Shown: piece by piece, positions 36,219 to 49,223 of the stretch
Layout: every line of letters starts with the position of its first letter
How positions within the stretch are numbered: the stretch's first letter is position 1
Source: Sinonovacula constricta
Taxonomy: Eukaryota > Mollusca > Bivalvia > Cardiida > Solecurtidae
Reading direction: 5' to 3'
NCBI GenBank assembly: GCA_007844125.1
Contig: CM017567.1
Location: 29,551,564-29,615,563 of the forward strand
Length of the DNA: 64,000 nucleotides
Made by a program: the position numbers and the translations under genes
The notes under the pieces: model-generated
The model's database searches: none
What the model saw: only the letters and a program-made list of their open reading frames with translations
Told to the model about the DNA's origin: nothing

Positions 36219-36499
36219 TTAGGGATGGGATTTGCCGGCATTTTCTGCCGATATTGTGCCGCGACATTTCTATCATTATAGCACAGGTGCATTTATGAGG
36301 TGCCCAGGGACTGAACCCAGCCGATCCATATTACTGACACCGACGAGTCGGGCGTAATGCTGTCCCCTTAGCCCCAAGCGTTAAGAGTGAAGCCACTACT
36401 ACCAACTTTAAAGTCTTTGGTTTGACCCGGCCGGGGTTTGAACCTGCGACCTACCGATCCGCAAGCCGACGCTCTATCACTTGAGCTATTGCGGCCGGG
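36219..36499 (-). mobile_element. SINE family 2, full copy with 11-bp target duplication
   Basis: On the minus strand the tRNA-like head starts CCCGGCCGCAATAGCTCAAG, has an A-box-like AGTGATAGAGCG and a B-box-like GGTTCAAACCCC. The body contains AACTTTAAAGTC... TTGG in inverse and a 3' part with TAATGATAGAAATGTCG. TTAACTTTATT is duplicated at 36208-36218 and 36500-36510. Confidence 0.85.
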
Positions 36500-36510
36500 T
36501 TAACTTTATT

Positions 36511-37150
36511 ATAATATATAACTGATAACAAAATCGTCTTAAAATCAAACAATCGGAACAGGCTTAGGAGTCTTTACGTCGCACGCTAACTTTAAAACAT
36601 ATGCAATTAACTTTTTATTATTCATGCAAAGTTGCATGAATCAGAATCAAGAGAGTGCTATCAAGTGAATGTATGTGTGGTCAGTGTTAACATGTTTCAT
36701 TGAGTGCATATCAATGTCCAACTTAGTTTAAAATATTATAAAAAAAGTATGTCGAAATTGCTTTAACATAATATCAAACATTAGTAAAGAATACTTGAAG
36801 GCATACCTGTTTCATGGTAGACTGTTTCTAGGTTAATATATTCCCTGGTTCTTCGAACGCCATTCTCCACCGACATACATTCCAACAGAAATAATATGTG
36901 TTCTGTTCTGTTCTTCGCCGACCAACACTGTGCACGCGAGCCATTAGCGGGTCGGATACATTAATGTCATTACAATACCACTGTTTACATTCTGATCCAT
37001 AATTACTTTCATCTACCCGACAATTTCGTACCTTGATGTATAGTCACCCCGTGACAGTAAGTGCCCCGGTTTATATTTACATGACTGACCAAGGTCAGCG
37101 GTGAGGAGAGGGTGGGGCGGCCTGGTAAAGGAAGTGTATTTGTTATGGAT
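36511..37150. other. intergenic tract, nothing recognised
   Basis: AT-rich. A minus-strand ATGAAACAG directly followed by GTATGCC near 36800-36825 could be a first-exon end but has no partner. Confidence 0.35.
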
Positions 37151-37154
37151 CATA

Positions 37155-37240
37155 CTTACAATCAGTTATCAGGAGTCGGTGTTCATTCGAAGCTTGCATA
37201 TTACAGTCTTCACTGTGATAGCTTGTCGTTAATTTATGGA
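37155..37240. mobile_element. SINE family 1, 3' fragment
   Basis: A degenerate copy of the 3' region: CAGTTATCAGGAGTCGGTGT, then CTTCACTGTGATAGC. The tRNA-like head is absent. Confidence 0.45.
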
Positions 37241-37892
37241 TGGTGGCGCTTGCTACGAAATGTCTGTGTGTGCGCGCGCGTGTGCAATATTTGCATTAGT
37301 TATAGAGACTATACTAGTATATTGAGTTAAATTTCTTTAGGTAACGTTTGCTGTGCATATTATTATAAGTTATAACATGGAGCATATATGCGAAGTGTGT
37401 GCGTGTCAGTATGTGTGTGCTGATGTGTAGTAAAGTTTGTAACTATAGTCGCATGTAAATGCACAAAAATCTGAAGTGTTTGTTTGTTTTTTTCTTTTGG
37501 CATACTGTAGCTTGGCAAATTGTCTTCATTCTCATGAAGAAAAAAAATCGCAAAGTTAAAAGGATGGTTGAAGTGGTGGTTATCGATAGCGTACGGTTTA
37601 ATTCTAAAAACTTATACCTTTAAGCAAAATATGATCAAAGTAGCTGAAGACTTTGGGCAGTATCTATTTACGTAAAGAATCAATTCATTACAAACGTAGT
37701 CGCTTGTACTCGCCATCAGAATTGACATATTTACCAACAATCTGCCACATTGCCGTAGGTTATCTATAACTATCGAATTAAAGCTACTTACTGCGAAACT
37801 GTATGTAGTGTATTGTTAAGAACATTGTTGTGTGACAGACCACTATCTAGAGGGATTAGTAAACAAAAGACTAAAGGACAATAGACGTTTAC

Positions 37893-38019
37893 CTCTTGTC
37901 CTGCTCGGCACAAAATGAACAGGCCTAGGCCAACAGTGCAGATATAGATCAACCAGCTGCCACCGTGATATGACCGGCCATGATCTGCACAGTTTGCGGC
38001 GATTTCGCGAACAAAAGTT
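37893..38019 (-). CDS. possible orphan exon with a membrane segment
   Basis: A 127-nt minus-strand segment lies between a CCAG acceptor (38020-38021) and a GAG|GTAAAC donor (37891-37892). One frame is fully open from phase 1 to phase 0 and reads VREIAANCADHGRSY, then a hydrophobic WLIYICTVGLGLFIL. A segment this short can be open by chance, and neither a start exon nor a following exon was found. The family is not recognised. Confidence 0.18.
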
Positions 38020-38524
38020 CTGGAGTACTAACAAACAGTTAAAAAAATAAAACTTAATGTGTGTTATTTGCTAACTACCAAAAAAGTGCGCATGGGGTTA
38101 AATACTTTCCTTGGAGCAAGTATATTTGCCGAAACATGCAGAAACCCGTCGAAACTTGCCGAAACTGCACTACGAACAACATTGTTTACATGACAGACTT
38201 GTCAGCATAATTTGTTATCTCAATGTTCAAACAAAAGAAAGCCAATAACGCATTATTGACTGTTGAGTTATCTCTTCATTGAGTACATGGGGTAAAGTGT
38301 AATGCTTCAACAGTTCTAGCCTTCACTGTTGAATTGGAAAGTAAGGGTTGTTATAATCAGGACTTTTTTAATTTCATTTATAAGCTCCCTAGAGAATTAT
38401 TATTATTACATGTATTATTATAATTATTATTATTATTAACCATTGGCATCATCATCATTTATATAATAATATGTATTTTGGGTTTTACGGCAGACCGACA
38501 CTTGATAGATCATACGGCGCCGAA

Positions 38525-39010
38525 TACATTAAAGCAATAATAATAATAATAATAATAATCATAATGTAATTAATAATATTGATAATAATCATAATGATAG
38601 TAATAATAATAGAGATAAAAGTAATAATAATAGTACATTTAATAATAATAATGATAATAATAATAATAAAAATAATAACGTTAATAATAATAATGATAAT
38701 AATGTTAATAATAATAGTGATAATGATAATATTGATAATAATAATAATAATAATGTTAATAGTTATAATAATGATAAAAATAATAATGATAATGATAAAA
38801 ATAATGATATTAATAGTAAAAATAATAATAATAATAATGATGATAATGATAAAAATAATGATATTAATAGTAAAAATAATAATAATGATGATAATAAGGA
38901 TAAAAATAAGTATAAAAATAATTATTATGATAAAAATAATGATTATAATAATGATAATAATATTGATAAAAATAATTATTATTTTTATGATCCTTATTAT
39001 TATTAGTCAT
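38525..39010. repeat. (AAT)n tract with GAT interruptions
   Basis: Long AAT/TAA-rich simple sequence. It causes Ile/Met-rich frames that are not genes. Confidence 0.9.
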
Positions 39011-39257
39011 CACCATCATCATATTAATGATCATCATCATTATTACAACAGATATTATTCTCATGGCTAATATTTGTTTGATTTAAATTATAATTTTTAT
39101 GTTCATTGTTGTTTTATCAAAAAAATTAACAGCAGTTTTAGAACTGTTAAATGTAAAACAAGCAACTATTAGTACCAGTACCACATCCCTTTTTAAAAAT
39201 TATTATAAAATTCTACTTACTTATAAATATATTCTGTCAATGGTTATTTAATTTTAG

Positions 39258-39506
39258 TCATGATGATGATGAAAGCCATCATCACCACCATCATCATGAC
39301 CACCACAACAATCATCATCATGACCACCACAACAATCATCATCATCATGACAACCACAATAATCATTATCATCACCACCATCATTATCATCACCACCACC
39401 ATCATCATCACCAACACCATCATGACCACCACAACAATCATCATCATCATGACCACAACAATCATTATAATAACCACCATCATCATCACCAACACCATCA
39501 TCATGA
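39258..39506. repeat. (ATC)/(ACC) trinucleotide tract
   Basis: CATCATCACCACC-type simple sequence, about 290 bp beyond the METTL2 stop codon on the gene's strand. Confidence 0.9.
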
Positions 39507-39695
39507 ACACTTGAAAACCTAACTATAAGACGATGAATTTGATTCATTAGTGACGAAAACAAAAAAAATTGTACTTTAATTTATAGTATATAAATACAAG
39601 TCATTTACTTACAAAAAACCTTTACTGCCACTGTCAGACATTTAAGATAAATAAACCACATTATTTAATTATAAAAATAAACAAACTGTTGTTGC

Positions 39696-39701
39696 TTTAT
39701 T
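39696..39701 (-). terminator. candidate polyadenylation signal of the METTL2-type gene
   Basis: TTTATT on the plus strand gives AATAAA on the gene's strand, about 95 bases after the TGA at 39797-39799. This is the nearest canonical hexamer. Confidence 0.5.
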
Positions 39702-39796
39702 GTTGTATTTAATTATAGTTACATACTAGGAATAGTGAACTATTCACCTTTATCTTACTTTCATCTTTTCTTCTCTATATCATTTCGTGAGTTATA

Positions 39797-42700
39797 TCAT
39801 CTCTTTTCTACAATATTTTGTTCTTTCATCTCATGTTCTATTTTCTCTATATCAGCACACTTGACAGTACTATCTTGTCTGTGGTCTGGTTTCACATATT
39901 TACACTGTATCCACACCCGATACATCTTCAACTGGCGCCCTCTATTCACTTGCAGTCGCCTGTCAATCAAGTTCTGTCTCTCCTCTAATCCTGCATTTGT
40001 CATCAAGGTACGTAACTCGTCTGAAAACAGAAATAGACAGAGTAATGAGAGTAAGGTCCCTTTACAAATAAAATTGACCTGTAGGGTTTATTTTGATTTA
40101 CAAACAACTATATTTTTTTCAAGCAGTAAACACCAAGTCATATTAAGACGGCAAGTACGTGGAACTTCACGCTTTTAGCAAAGCATAAGCAAGTAAGCTA
40201 CACCTCAACTGATTTTAAAATTTTATGTTTGTATACTTTATATACTTGGAATTAGACAGTAACCCACACATTAATGACAAAACAGTAATAGGGGTACTGC
40301 GAGCTTTTGCAGTTTTCTTAGCCCAAGATACAGATAGTCAGGAAGGGTCTAAATCAGTAAAATAAAATTCAAAATGTCTAGTCATTATCCATAAATAAGA
40401 TTTACCTTTAGTAACTTACGAATCAAATAAATGTTAAGTAAACTTATTTGTAGTTGGAGTTTTTAGTTTAACAATATATTGATGAAATTTATTACTTTCA
40501 ATTAAAAAGGGCAGTATTTAAAGGTGGTACCTCACAGTTTGCCTATATCAAATACATGTAACAATGTCACCTTTGTTTGTCAGGTACCACCTTTACAGCT
40601 GATTTAAGATTACTCTAGATGGGCAGGGAACAGAACCAGTCGGATCTAGATGGGCAGGGAACAGAACCAGTCGGATCTAGATGGGCAGGGAACAGAACCA
40701 GTCGGATCTAGATGGGCAGGGAACAGAACCAGTCGGATCTAGATGGGCAGGGAACAGAACCAGTCGGATCTAGATGGGCAGGGAACAGAACCAGTCGGAT
40801 CTAGATGGGCAGGGAACAGAACCAGTCGGATCTAGATGGGCAGGGAACAGAACCAGTCAGATCTAGATGGGCAGGGAACAGAACCAGTCGGATCTAGATG
40901 GGCAGGGAACAGAACCAGTCGGATCTAGATGGGCAGGGAACAGAACCAGTCAGATCTAGATGGGCAGGGAACAGAACCAGTCGGATCTAGATGGGCAGGG
41001 AACAGAACCAGTCAGATCTAGATGGGCAGGGAACAGAACCAGTCGGATAACAAAAGTAAACAAAGTTGTAGACTGTCGCAGTAGAAATAAAGGTTCTTGG
41101 CCTCAGTCCTAAAGACACAAGAAACAGATTAAGTTCAGCCACTGCTGGCTTACTAAGGGCAACCTTGACGGTTGTCTAAATGATGAGGAGGAGGAGGAGA
41201 AGGAGGATAATGATGATGATTACAAAAGTCAATAAATGTTTAAATTTCAAGTCACATACCTTGAGTGAAGAAATAGACCCTAGTTCCATCCCCTCGGGCA
41301 TAGAAATTTTCTGACAGACAACGACCTGGAGAGAAAGAATAACCCAAAGTATTACAAGACTGAAAAAAACACACACACTGAAGTTATAAGTCAAAGAGAA
41401 CAATTTGACAGGATTTTTTATCAGTAACTTTGCTGGCTTTTTTGTCTATGTTCTGTTGTTGTTGTTTTTCATCTAGTTACTTCACACTGTGAAGTTATAT
41501 AATTTGTGTGTGATGCATTCATGTAAAGTTTAAACTCTGCATGAGTCATTGGTGACAAGCCTTTCCTTCAGACTTTCTAAATACAAGTAGGTCCTTTTAT
41601 TTGGGCTCCTTGGATTTTATCCTTGTACTCTTTGTACTCAGTTTATATTGACTTTGGTACTTGCATTGTGGTATACAGATAAACAAACACTGGCGTACAT
41701 GTCCATAATCTGCTATATATATTATACAGTGAATAATCTACATCTGCATCCTGCGTCCTATACAGATTTTATCTGCCACAGACCCATAGTTTTAAAATGT
41801 AAGCGGCCTCTTAGACGCATTGTCACAAGGTGTTTTGTCTTGGGTCCGAAATTTGTATGATAAATATAGGTGTCCATCGACGCTAGAGCGCATTTACGTA
41901 AGGTTCATAATCACCTCAATGTACAATCTTTGTAAATGTCATAGCAAAGAAACAACAACATGGAAATATAAATATTACTTCATAGTGTTTATAAATGCAT
42001 ATCCAACCATGGCAGGCAAAAAATGTCAAGGTGTTAACTTTTTTTAGACCAACATTAAAATGTTGGACCCATACATTTTGACCAGAGACCCCATGTTATG
42101 CATCCCTTCGAACCCATGTGTTCAATTTCTAGATTACTCACTGACAATATACCTGATAGTACTTTTATGCATTTAGCATTTGTACTTAAGCAAAAGACAC
42201 TAAATTTAATATTAGTTATGACAACACCTAAATAAATAAAAAAAAGCATTATAAAATCCAAAGGACTCCAACTTAAAGGACTTATAGGCAATTGGGACAT
42301 CCTTGGATAGTATCAGCAAGTAGAGACAATGTTAAGTTTACCAGCATTTACAAATCTCTGTATCATGTAGGTTACCTTTTTTAAACCGAAGCTGAGCCAT
42401 GTCATATCTGCCATAGTCCCTGAACAACAGGATTCCCCCAGGTTTGAGAAAGCCTGCCAATCTGTTCATCACTGCCTGAAATCTGAAACAAAGATTAACA
42501 AAGATATATTTTACTTGTTGGTATTTATCTATATTCTTCTACAATTATTGAAATAGATACCAATTTCAAACCTAATTAGCCTAACATTAAACAAGATCTG
42601 AACATATATCAATAAGGTTAGCTACAAACATTTCAAAATTTTACAACAATGAGTATTAAGTACTATATAAGTACAACAGTACTACAAATACCTTCAAATT

Positions 42701-45700
42701 CACAAACAAACAAAAACACAGTACATTTCTACAAATGTCAAAAAACTAATCAACAATGAACAAATAATATAACTACAACATTTCTTGACATGTCAAAAAA
42801 CTAATCAACAATGAACATGGTTTAACTACAACATTTCTACAAATGTCAAAAAACTAATCAACAATAAACACATAGTATAACAACAACATTTCTACAAATG
42901 TAAAAAAACTAATCAACAATGAACACATAGTATAACAACATTTCTACAAATGTAAAAAAACTAATCAACAATGAACACATAGTATAACAACATTTCTACA
43001 AATGTAAAAAAACTAATCAACGATGAACAAATAGTATAACTACAACATTTCTACAAATGTAAAAAAACTAATCAACAATAATCACATACTATTAACTACA
43101 TTTCTATAAATTCAAGAACCTACCTATCAGGATGTATAGCTGAAAGAACGAAAATGAGTATAATGACATCAAGGCTGGCTTCAGGGAAAGGTACGGTTGA
43201 ATCTGGGTCCGAGATGTCGCACACGAAAGCTGTACAGCGTCCACACTTGTAATCAGGGTTCTCCTGCAGATAAATATATCCCATCACATACCAACAACTC
43301 CATTGGCATTCAACATTCACATATATTATTTTCATTGTCCTGGTAAAAAAAGCATTTTTGTTTGCATGTTAACATTAAAGGGTGATCCTGTTAAACTGTT
43401 GTGCAATATATTACATCACATTTTCAAACAAAATATTTACACGAGGTGTATTTAACCGATGTATTTCCAGCTTTGTTAATAGAAATATGTTGTATTTACA
43501 GCACTATGCCCTCATACATGTGAACTCTCCCACTTTTGGAGGGAGACTCCCACTTTCAAGATTCGAAAATACTTGAAAATGAAGGGTGTTTTACACATTT
43601 TTATAAATTTCCCTGTTTGGAAACAGATAGCTTTCTTTTTTTGTTTATATGAAAATAACAAATCTCCCACTTTGCAAGTGAAAACCTCCCACTTTGGCCT
43701 CAGAAAAAGGTTTGCATGTATGCATTTAAATATGTTATAAAGCTGCATTAAAGCTTTTACAATTAAATATAACACAATCTCTAAATATAATCTATCGTTT
43801 GTTTATTGTTAGCATTTTCTTTTCATGCATTTTAGGGTAAAGATTAAGAATGATTAAGATAGGGCTAGCTAAATAAATCATCATTTTTGCTTTTGCCGCC
43901 TGCTGCCTACTGCTGCCTTACTGCTGCCTACTGCCTACTGCTGCGAGAGGATCATGAAGCTTCTGTAGTAAATATCACTAAATCAATATTTGAGCTTCAG
44001 TAAAATCTCAACTAAGAAAGATTATGCAGAGTACCTGGAGATAACACACTAAATACTGCAAGAACAGTGTTCGTAGGTTTATAATGGTGTCACATTTCTT
44101 ACGTACCTTCACCAAATCAATGGCAGTGGATGAGAAATCACAGCAGTAGACCATCAGGTTGGGATCGCTGGAAAATAACGGAGAACTATAATTAACAGTT
44201 TTATAGCATGACAACAGTGAACTGAGACTCATTTCATCAATGTGTTCATCAAACCTTGAAGACTTTACAATCTTATATATGTAAACAAACAGATGGGTAT
44301 TATTGAATTAATAGGTTCTTTGACCAATTTGTTAAACGGTAAACAGGGACAGTTTATGGAAACATGCAAAACTGCAGTAGTGTTTAATGTTGCCAAGTTA
44401 TACAATATATCTGTTGTGAACAAACAACAGAAAGACATGATGCTGACATTGTAACATATGTAATTGCATGAAAGATGTATAAACATCAACAAAAATCATG
44501 TAAAATTGTGTCAGAAATGGCAAAGTTATATGTTTGCATCAGTTTGCATTAATCTGTTACATTACTTGAAATTAAACTGTTAATCCAATTAACCTCCTTG
44601 TTCTTAAAAAAAGTTTTTCTTTGTAATAATTATAAAAATCAATACACGACTGATGCCGATTGATAAAAGTGTACCATAAGCAATGTGTGTTTAATAACAA
44701 ACCAGTAAAATGATCGTCAAAAATAAAAGACCAATAGCATAAACATAGATAATTTTATCATTTAAAATGAATTAATGCTATATAACTTTGTTATTTCATT
44801 TTTTTCAGATATCAACATTCATATTTGGCAAAACTATGACAAGCATTACATTGTTACATGTTTCATCCTATGTATAGATGATAACAACTGATGCCACTTA
44901 CTTGTTAGCTTTGAGTACCGGATATACGGTGTTCCCTACACCACAACCAACCTGTCAAGAATAATGAAGAGGATCCTTTGGTCAAACAAAACAATAACAA
45001 CAACATGAACAATAAGTCAATCAACAGTACCAGAACATTCACTGATACACTGACGTACTTCACCAGAAGCCAGTGGTCCATGGACCAAGACCACTAGATA
45101 TCTCTATCAGCCAAGTACAATTCTTTTTTATCCACAATGTATGATTTATGAAGACTACACATGTCTAAGAAACCTTTATCAATGAGGATGCATACATCAC
45201 ACCAGTACAGTAACAGCATAATGGCAATGTCTAACCAATATAACCAGTAGAGAAAGGAAGATTGCCGACACATAATTTGGTTGAACCGCTAAAAATACAC
45301 CACAAGTTTATTGAAAAACCTTTTAAAAAGATTATTCTTGCACCGACTGGAACCAAAACCCATTGATGTGAAGTTTATAGCGGTTACCATAAATGCATGG
45401 CAATGTGTAACCCACAACTTCAATTATTCATAATAATTTGACGTACTACACCAGACTGATAAGCACTAGATCATACCTCAAATATTCTGAAGGTGGCAGA
45501 CTGGTCTGGAAACACTTCAGTCTGTGGAGTTTCTTCTTCATGTTCCTTTATAGCATTTTCTGCATTTCCTCCTGCACCCAAACTGGAGAGTTTAGCCAGC
45601 TCTTCTTTTGAGAGGTAGTATTCCGGGGCAAGTTCAGGGAACTCAGTAAACAACCAATGACGGTCCTTGAAGAATCGGTTTTCATGGATACCATAGAACT

Positions 45701-47610
45701 TGTCCCAAAATTGGTCTGCTTCACAGTTGTACCTCTCTAAAATAGTGTTTTAAAATAAGTTCACTGGTTATTAAAGATAATTCAATAGTTTTGTTAATGC
45801 AAACCTTTTCTTTGCTGCTCTAAGTCTTTACCAATTATCCAAGGTCAACCTTAAAGAAACAGATTGATGTGCATGTCTATTTCAAATCAATAATTCATAG
45901 TTTCATGCTATAAAAGAGATGATGAAATATGTCACCATATAAAAAAAGTAAAATTAACCTTACAATAGCTATAAATTCTGTGAGATGGTACATACCTGCT
46001 GATTCTCTTAATTTTTTTCATTTGTGATTACAATAATCTTTTGATTAAATAGATTTAATATTGTCTTCTAACATATTATGTTAATCACCTTTGTCTTCTT
46101 GAGAGGCAGGATGTGCTAGCTGTTCTTCAGTTTTTCTCTTGGCCTCCTCCTCTTGCTCCTCATCCCATACAACATTGTCCCTAAAACAAGATAAAGCACT
46201 ATGCTAGCAAGTAATATGGCACCAATACAGTGATGGGCAATTCAAAATTATGTATAATGTAATGTCATGTATATTAAGCAGACAAAGTTTTGTTTTTTTT
46301 TGTTTTTGAAATATGTCGCAGCAACCAATTATGATCATTACAGAGATGTCCAGCTGTTTGTTGGAGGAAGACCCCAGAAACATGTCTGGGTAGAACAACC
46401 GGCGCCCCACAAGTAAGCTGGAATACCTTTCGACATTAAGTCCTTTGCCCAAATCAGGACTTAAACCCATACGATGAGAGGCTTAGCAGTCAGAGGAGTT
46501 ATGAATCTTAACACTACGCCACTGGCGCCCCTTAGCAGACAGACACCAAGCAAATGTCAGCACAGAAACCAGCCATGAACAATGGGTCTAGCAAGCTTCC
46601 TCCTATGAAGTTTGTCATTCTGTCTGTAAATAAACCAACACAGTGAAGAAATCATTTTAATAACTAAATAAGCTGGGATACTGAAGTATTTTCATGAAAC
46701 AAAGCACATACTTAGGTATGCAGAAATAAAGTAACAGTAGAATTCTCTTAAGTTAATAATTTGTTATTTTTCTGAATGATGGGCAGATGGCATTAACATT
46801 TTGCTACAGGTGGTGTTTAACCATTTGCCTACACTAAATACATGCAGCATTATTAATCTGTGTTTTGGACATTTGGCGTATAATATCTGCATAAATTATA
46901 ATTAGTCTAAGTAAATGCAATTTTGAATGCCATTAATTCTATTGGACAGGACAAATCGTGAAAAAAAATACTCTAAAGGTTCATTCTTTCCAAATCAATA
47001 AATAAGCATGAAAGTGATTTTTACTGAAACTAGATATCTACGTTAGGGCAAATTACCCAGAAAGCGATATAATGTGATCTCCAAAATCAGTTGCCAAACT
47101 GTTAAGTTTCCTAAATATAAAAATAGCTGTCCCTGCGGTGAGTAATTCCTGCACTGTGGCTCAGACAGGAAATACCTGCTTGCAATGATGAGTTTTGATT
47201 TATACTTCACTGTTAAATGGATCTGGGGCATCAATGAACAGCATCGTGAAGGTCGTTTTCAAGGAACAATGACTTATCTGATTATTAAAAAAAAAATGTT
47301 TCCACACTGTTGAACTTCGATCCAGTACCACCTTTGAAGACAATTCTTTCGAAATTAATTCTGAATTTTAAGAAAAAATCATTTGTCCTACCTTCTTGAA
47401 AACAATCAAGAGACATTCCAATTGAATCATCAGCTACTTAGATTAACATTCATTTAGAGGCATTAGTCTTGAAATTATGCAACAAAAATTAATAGAAAAA
47501 TAAAAATACCAAGCATTGTGTTCAAACACGTTCTTCGTATCAGTTAAATATCTTGTGCCGAACTGTGGTCGCTTTTCTGCTTCATCAGCTTCTGGAACTT
47601 TGTCTGCCAT
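39797..47610 (-). CDS. METTL2: METTL2-type tRNA N3-methylcytidine methyltransferase, 9 exons, 366 aa
   Basis: Predicted SAM-dependent enzyme that makes 3-methylcytidine at position 32 of tRNA-Thr and tRNA-Arg, as known for the METTL2/METTL8 family. Exons: 47610-47510, 46180-46089, 45736-45477, 44951-44902, 44167-44107, 43263-43124, 42482-42376, 41325-41260 and 40020-39797. All are GT-AG and in phase. Motifs: [12 protein letters not shown] and [14 protein letters not shown] near the N-terminus, [23 protein letters not shown] motif [16 protein letters not shown] (150-164), [32 protein letters not shown] (247-251), [14 protein letters not shown] and the C-terminal [18 protein letters not shown]. 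Length is near the vertebrate METTL2 length. I see no clear mitochondrial targeting peptide, which argues for METTL2 over METTL8. Intron 1 carries a MITE and a SINE, and the last intron carries a 31-bp minisatellite. Confidence 0.93.
40522..40592. mobile_element. TTAA MITE, copy I, 71-bp deletion remnant
   Basis: AGGTGGTACCTCACAGTTTG follows TTAA (40518-40521). After a 50-bp core it ends at GGTACCACC plus TTTA. Only the two termini of the family remain. Confidence 0.5.
40612..41048. repeat. 31-bp minisatellite, 14 copies, in the last METTL2 intron
   Basis: The 31-bp unit contains TCTAGATGGGCAGGGAACAG followed by AACCAGTCGGA. Copies are almost identical; the only frequent change is CGGAT versus CAGAT. 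It lies between exons 8 and 9. Confidence 0.95.
42715..43100. repeat. about 50-bp minisatellite, about 7 copies, in METTL2 intron
   Basis: The unit contains ACATTTCTACAAATGTCAAA, AAACTAATCAACAATGAACA and CATAGTATAAC with deletions. It lies between exons 6 and 7, close to the exon 6 donor. Confidence 0.85.
46305..46535 (-). mobile_element. SINE family 3, most complete copy
   Basis: On the minus strand it begins GGGGCGCCAGTGGCGTAGTG, with a B-box-like GGGTTTAAGTCC about 65 bases on, which resembles a decayed tRNA head. The body shares GTCTGGGTAGAAC and GGAAGACCCCAGA with the other copies. It lies in METTL2 intron 1. Confidence 0.6.
46808..47333. mobile_element. TTAA MITE, copy H, in METTL2 intron 1
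   Basis: The left end AGGTGGTGTTTAACCATTTG and the right end GATCCAGTACCACC are family termini. Interior blocks match copy B (GGTTCATTCTTTCCAAATC, GCACTGTGGCTCAGACAGG). The flanking TTAA has decayed to TTTGAA on the right. Confidence 0.6.
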
Positions 47611-47619
47611 TTTATTTTT

Positions 47620-47878
47620 TAGATCTAGATAAAATATCTAAATGAATGAAAACTTATGAAAAGTATGATGTCGCGAAAACTCATTACAAGGTGCTTCCGA
47701 CACGTCTTAATCATCAAACGCTTGATTAATATTCCATTTTGCGGCAAAAGCAGTCCTCGCTCGCCGGTTCTTTTTTCCCCCGAGGTTGTTATAAATATTT
47801 AAGAGATAAGATTATTAAGGATTATAAGTATAAGTGACAGAATGGTCAGACGAAGCAACTTCAACATATTCGACATGT

Positions 47879-47938
<60 letters not shown>

Positions 47939-48055
47939 AAGTAAATCTTTATCTAATTTAAAAAAAAATCCTATGGTAACAAATAATATTGAGCACTACA
48001 GATCTACACGTATATTATTTTTATGGCGATGCTGTATTAAACAACGTTTGTCAAT
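47620..48055. other. METTL2 5' flank with an (AT)n run
   Basis: (AT)n of about 50 bp at 47883-47933. The METTL2 promoter must lie here, but I can place no core element. Confidence 0.5.
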
Positions 48056-48180
48056 TTTAATTGATAATTATTTATTTCATTTTTATAGAAAATAGATCTA
48101 GATCTATATCTTTACTTTCCATAATACACAGGCATATAAATCTAAATTATGTAAATGTCTATGGATCTAAATACAGTAGA

Positions 48181-48365
<185 letters not shown>

Positions 48366-48569
48366 ACATATATATGAATGTAATATCATGCAGAAGATAT
48401 TTACCAGGTAATTTATTTCAAAATAACTTCGTTTTGATATATTGATTTCTGGTATCCTTTAGCCGTTAGAGATCGCGGTCACACGCGTATTGTTGGCCAT
48501 ATTATTTTCCTAATACACAATTATGTAGAGAAACTTATCTCAAAATATTTAATAACGTCTAATCTGAAC

Positions 48570-48745
48570 AGAACTTTGAGTTTGCTCATAATTTTGTTTA
48601 GAGAATTAGCAACCGTAAGCGGGTCGTCGACAATGATGTACATACTGGTGTCATCTGCGAATAGTTGTATGTTAGATCCTATTTGGTTGACAGTGTCGTT
48701 TATGTACTCATAATTTTGTCGATTGCATGTAGGTTTATTTTTGAA
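48570..48745 (-). pseudogene. LINE reverse transcriptase fragment (FADDT motif)
   Basis: The minus strand reads YINDTVNQIGSNIQLFADDT followed by SMYIIVDDPLTVANSLNK. This holds the catalytic ADD triplet of a reverse transcriptase with its usual upstream and downstream spacing. It belongs to a LINE clade that differs from the 4147 fragment. No other part of the element is clear. Confidence 0.6.
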
Positions 48746-49088
48746 GACGCTTATTGTTTGAGTACTTGTGTAAATTGTGTGAAACACGCGCGAAGTTCTA
48801 GACCTATAAAAGAGATAAAAGAATTTTAACAAATGTATGTTCAAGTTGTAATAATAGATGCAGGTCTACTTTTTTCGAATTAAACAAGTGTCTTAAATGT
48901 TTCTAAATTGTAATTAAGCTCTACATGAATGGGCGAAAATCGGAAATTTGATAAATCACCAGATGGGTAATAAAAATAAAAATTACAAATATATAACATT
49001 AAAAATATTTTACAAAACAATCGGACGATCGTTTGATTAGGATAAGAAACTGCTAGAAAAGTTAACGTTAATTTAATGCGCCAAATAA

Positions 49089-49126
49089 TGACGTCATCTG
49101 TAGATCATGACATTGCCATGACGTCG
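49089..49126. promoter_or_regulatory. two CRE-like sites upstream of the 648-codon gene
   Basis: A perfect TGACGTCA (49089-49096) and a TGACGTCG (49119-49126) lie 30 bases apart, about 100-135 bases before the ATG at 49224. CREB/ATF-type factors bind such sites. Function here is inferred from position only. Confidence 0.35.
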
Positions 49127-49223
49127 CTATCAAAACGCCAAAAACGTAAACGACAAACGCTACGTTCAAATGCTTTGAAAAAGACGACGAGCAAAACGGA
49201 ATTTATTTATTTTTCCCTCGTGA

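Noticed and set aside
38579..39070. 163-codon Ile-rich frame
   Set aside because: Translation of an AAT tract.
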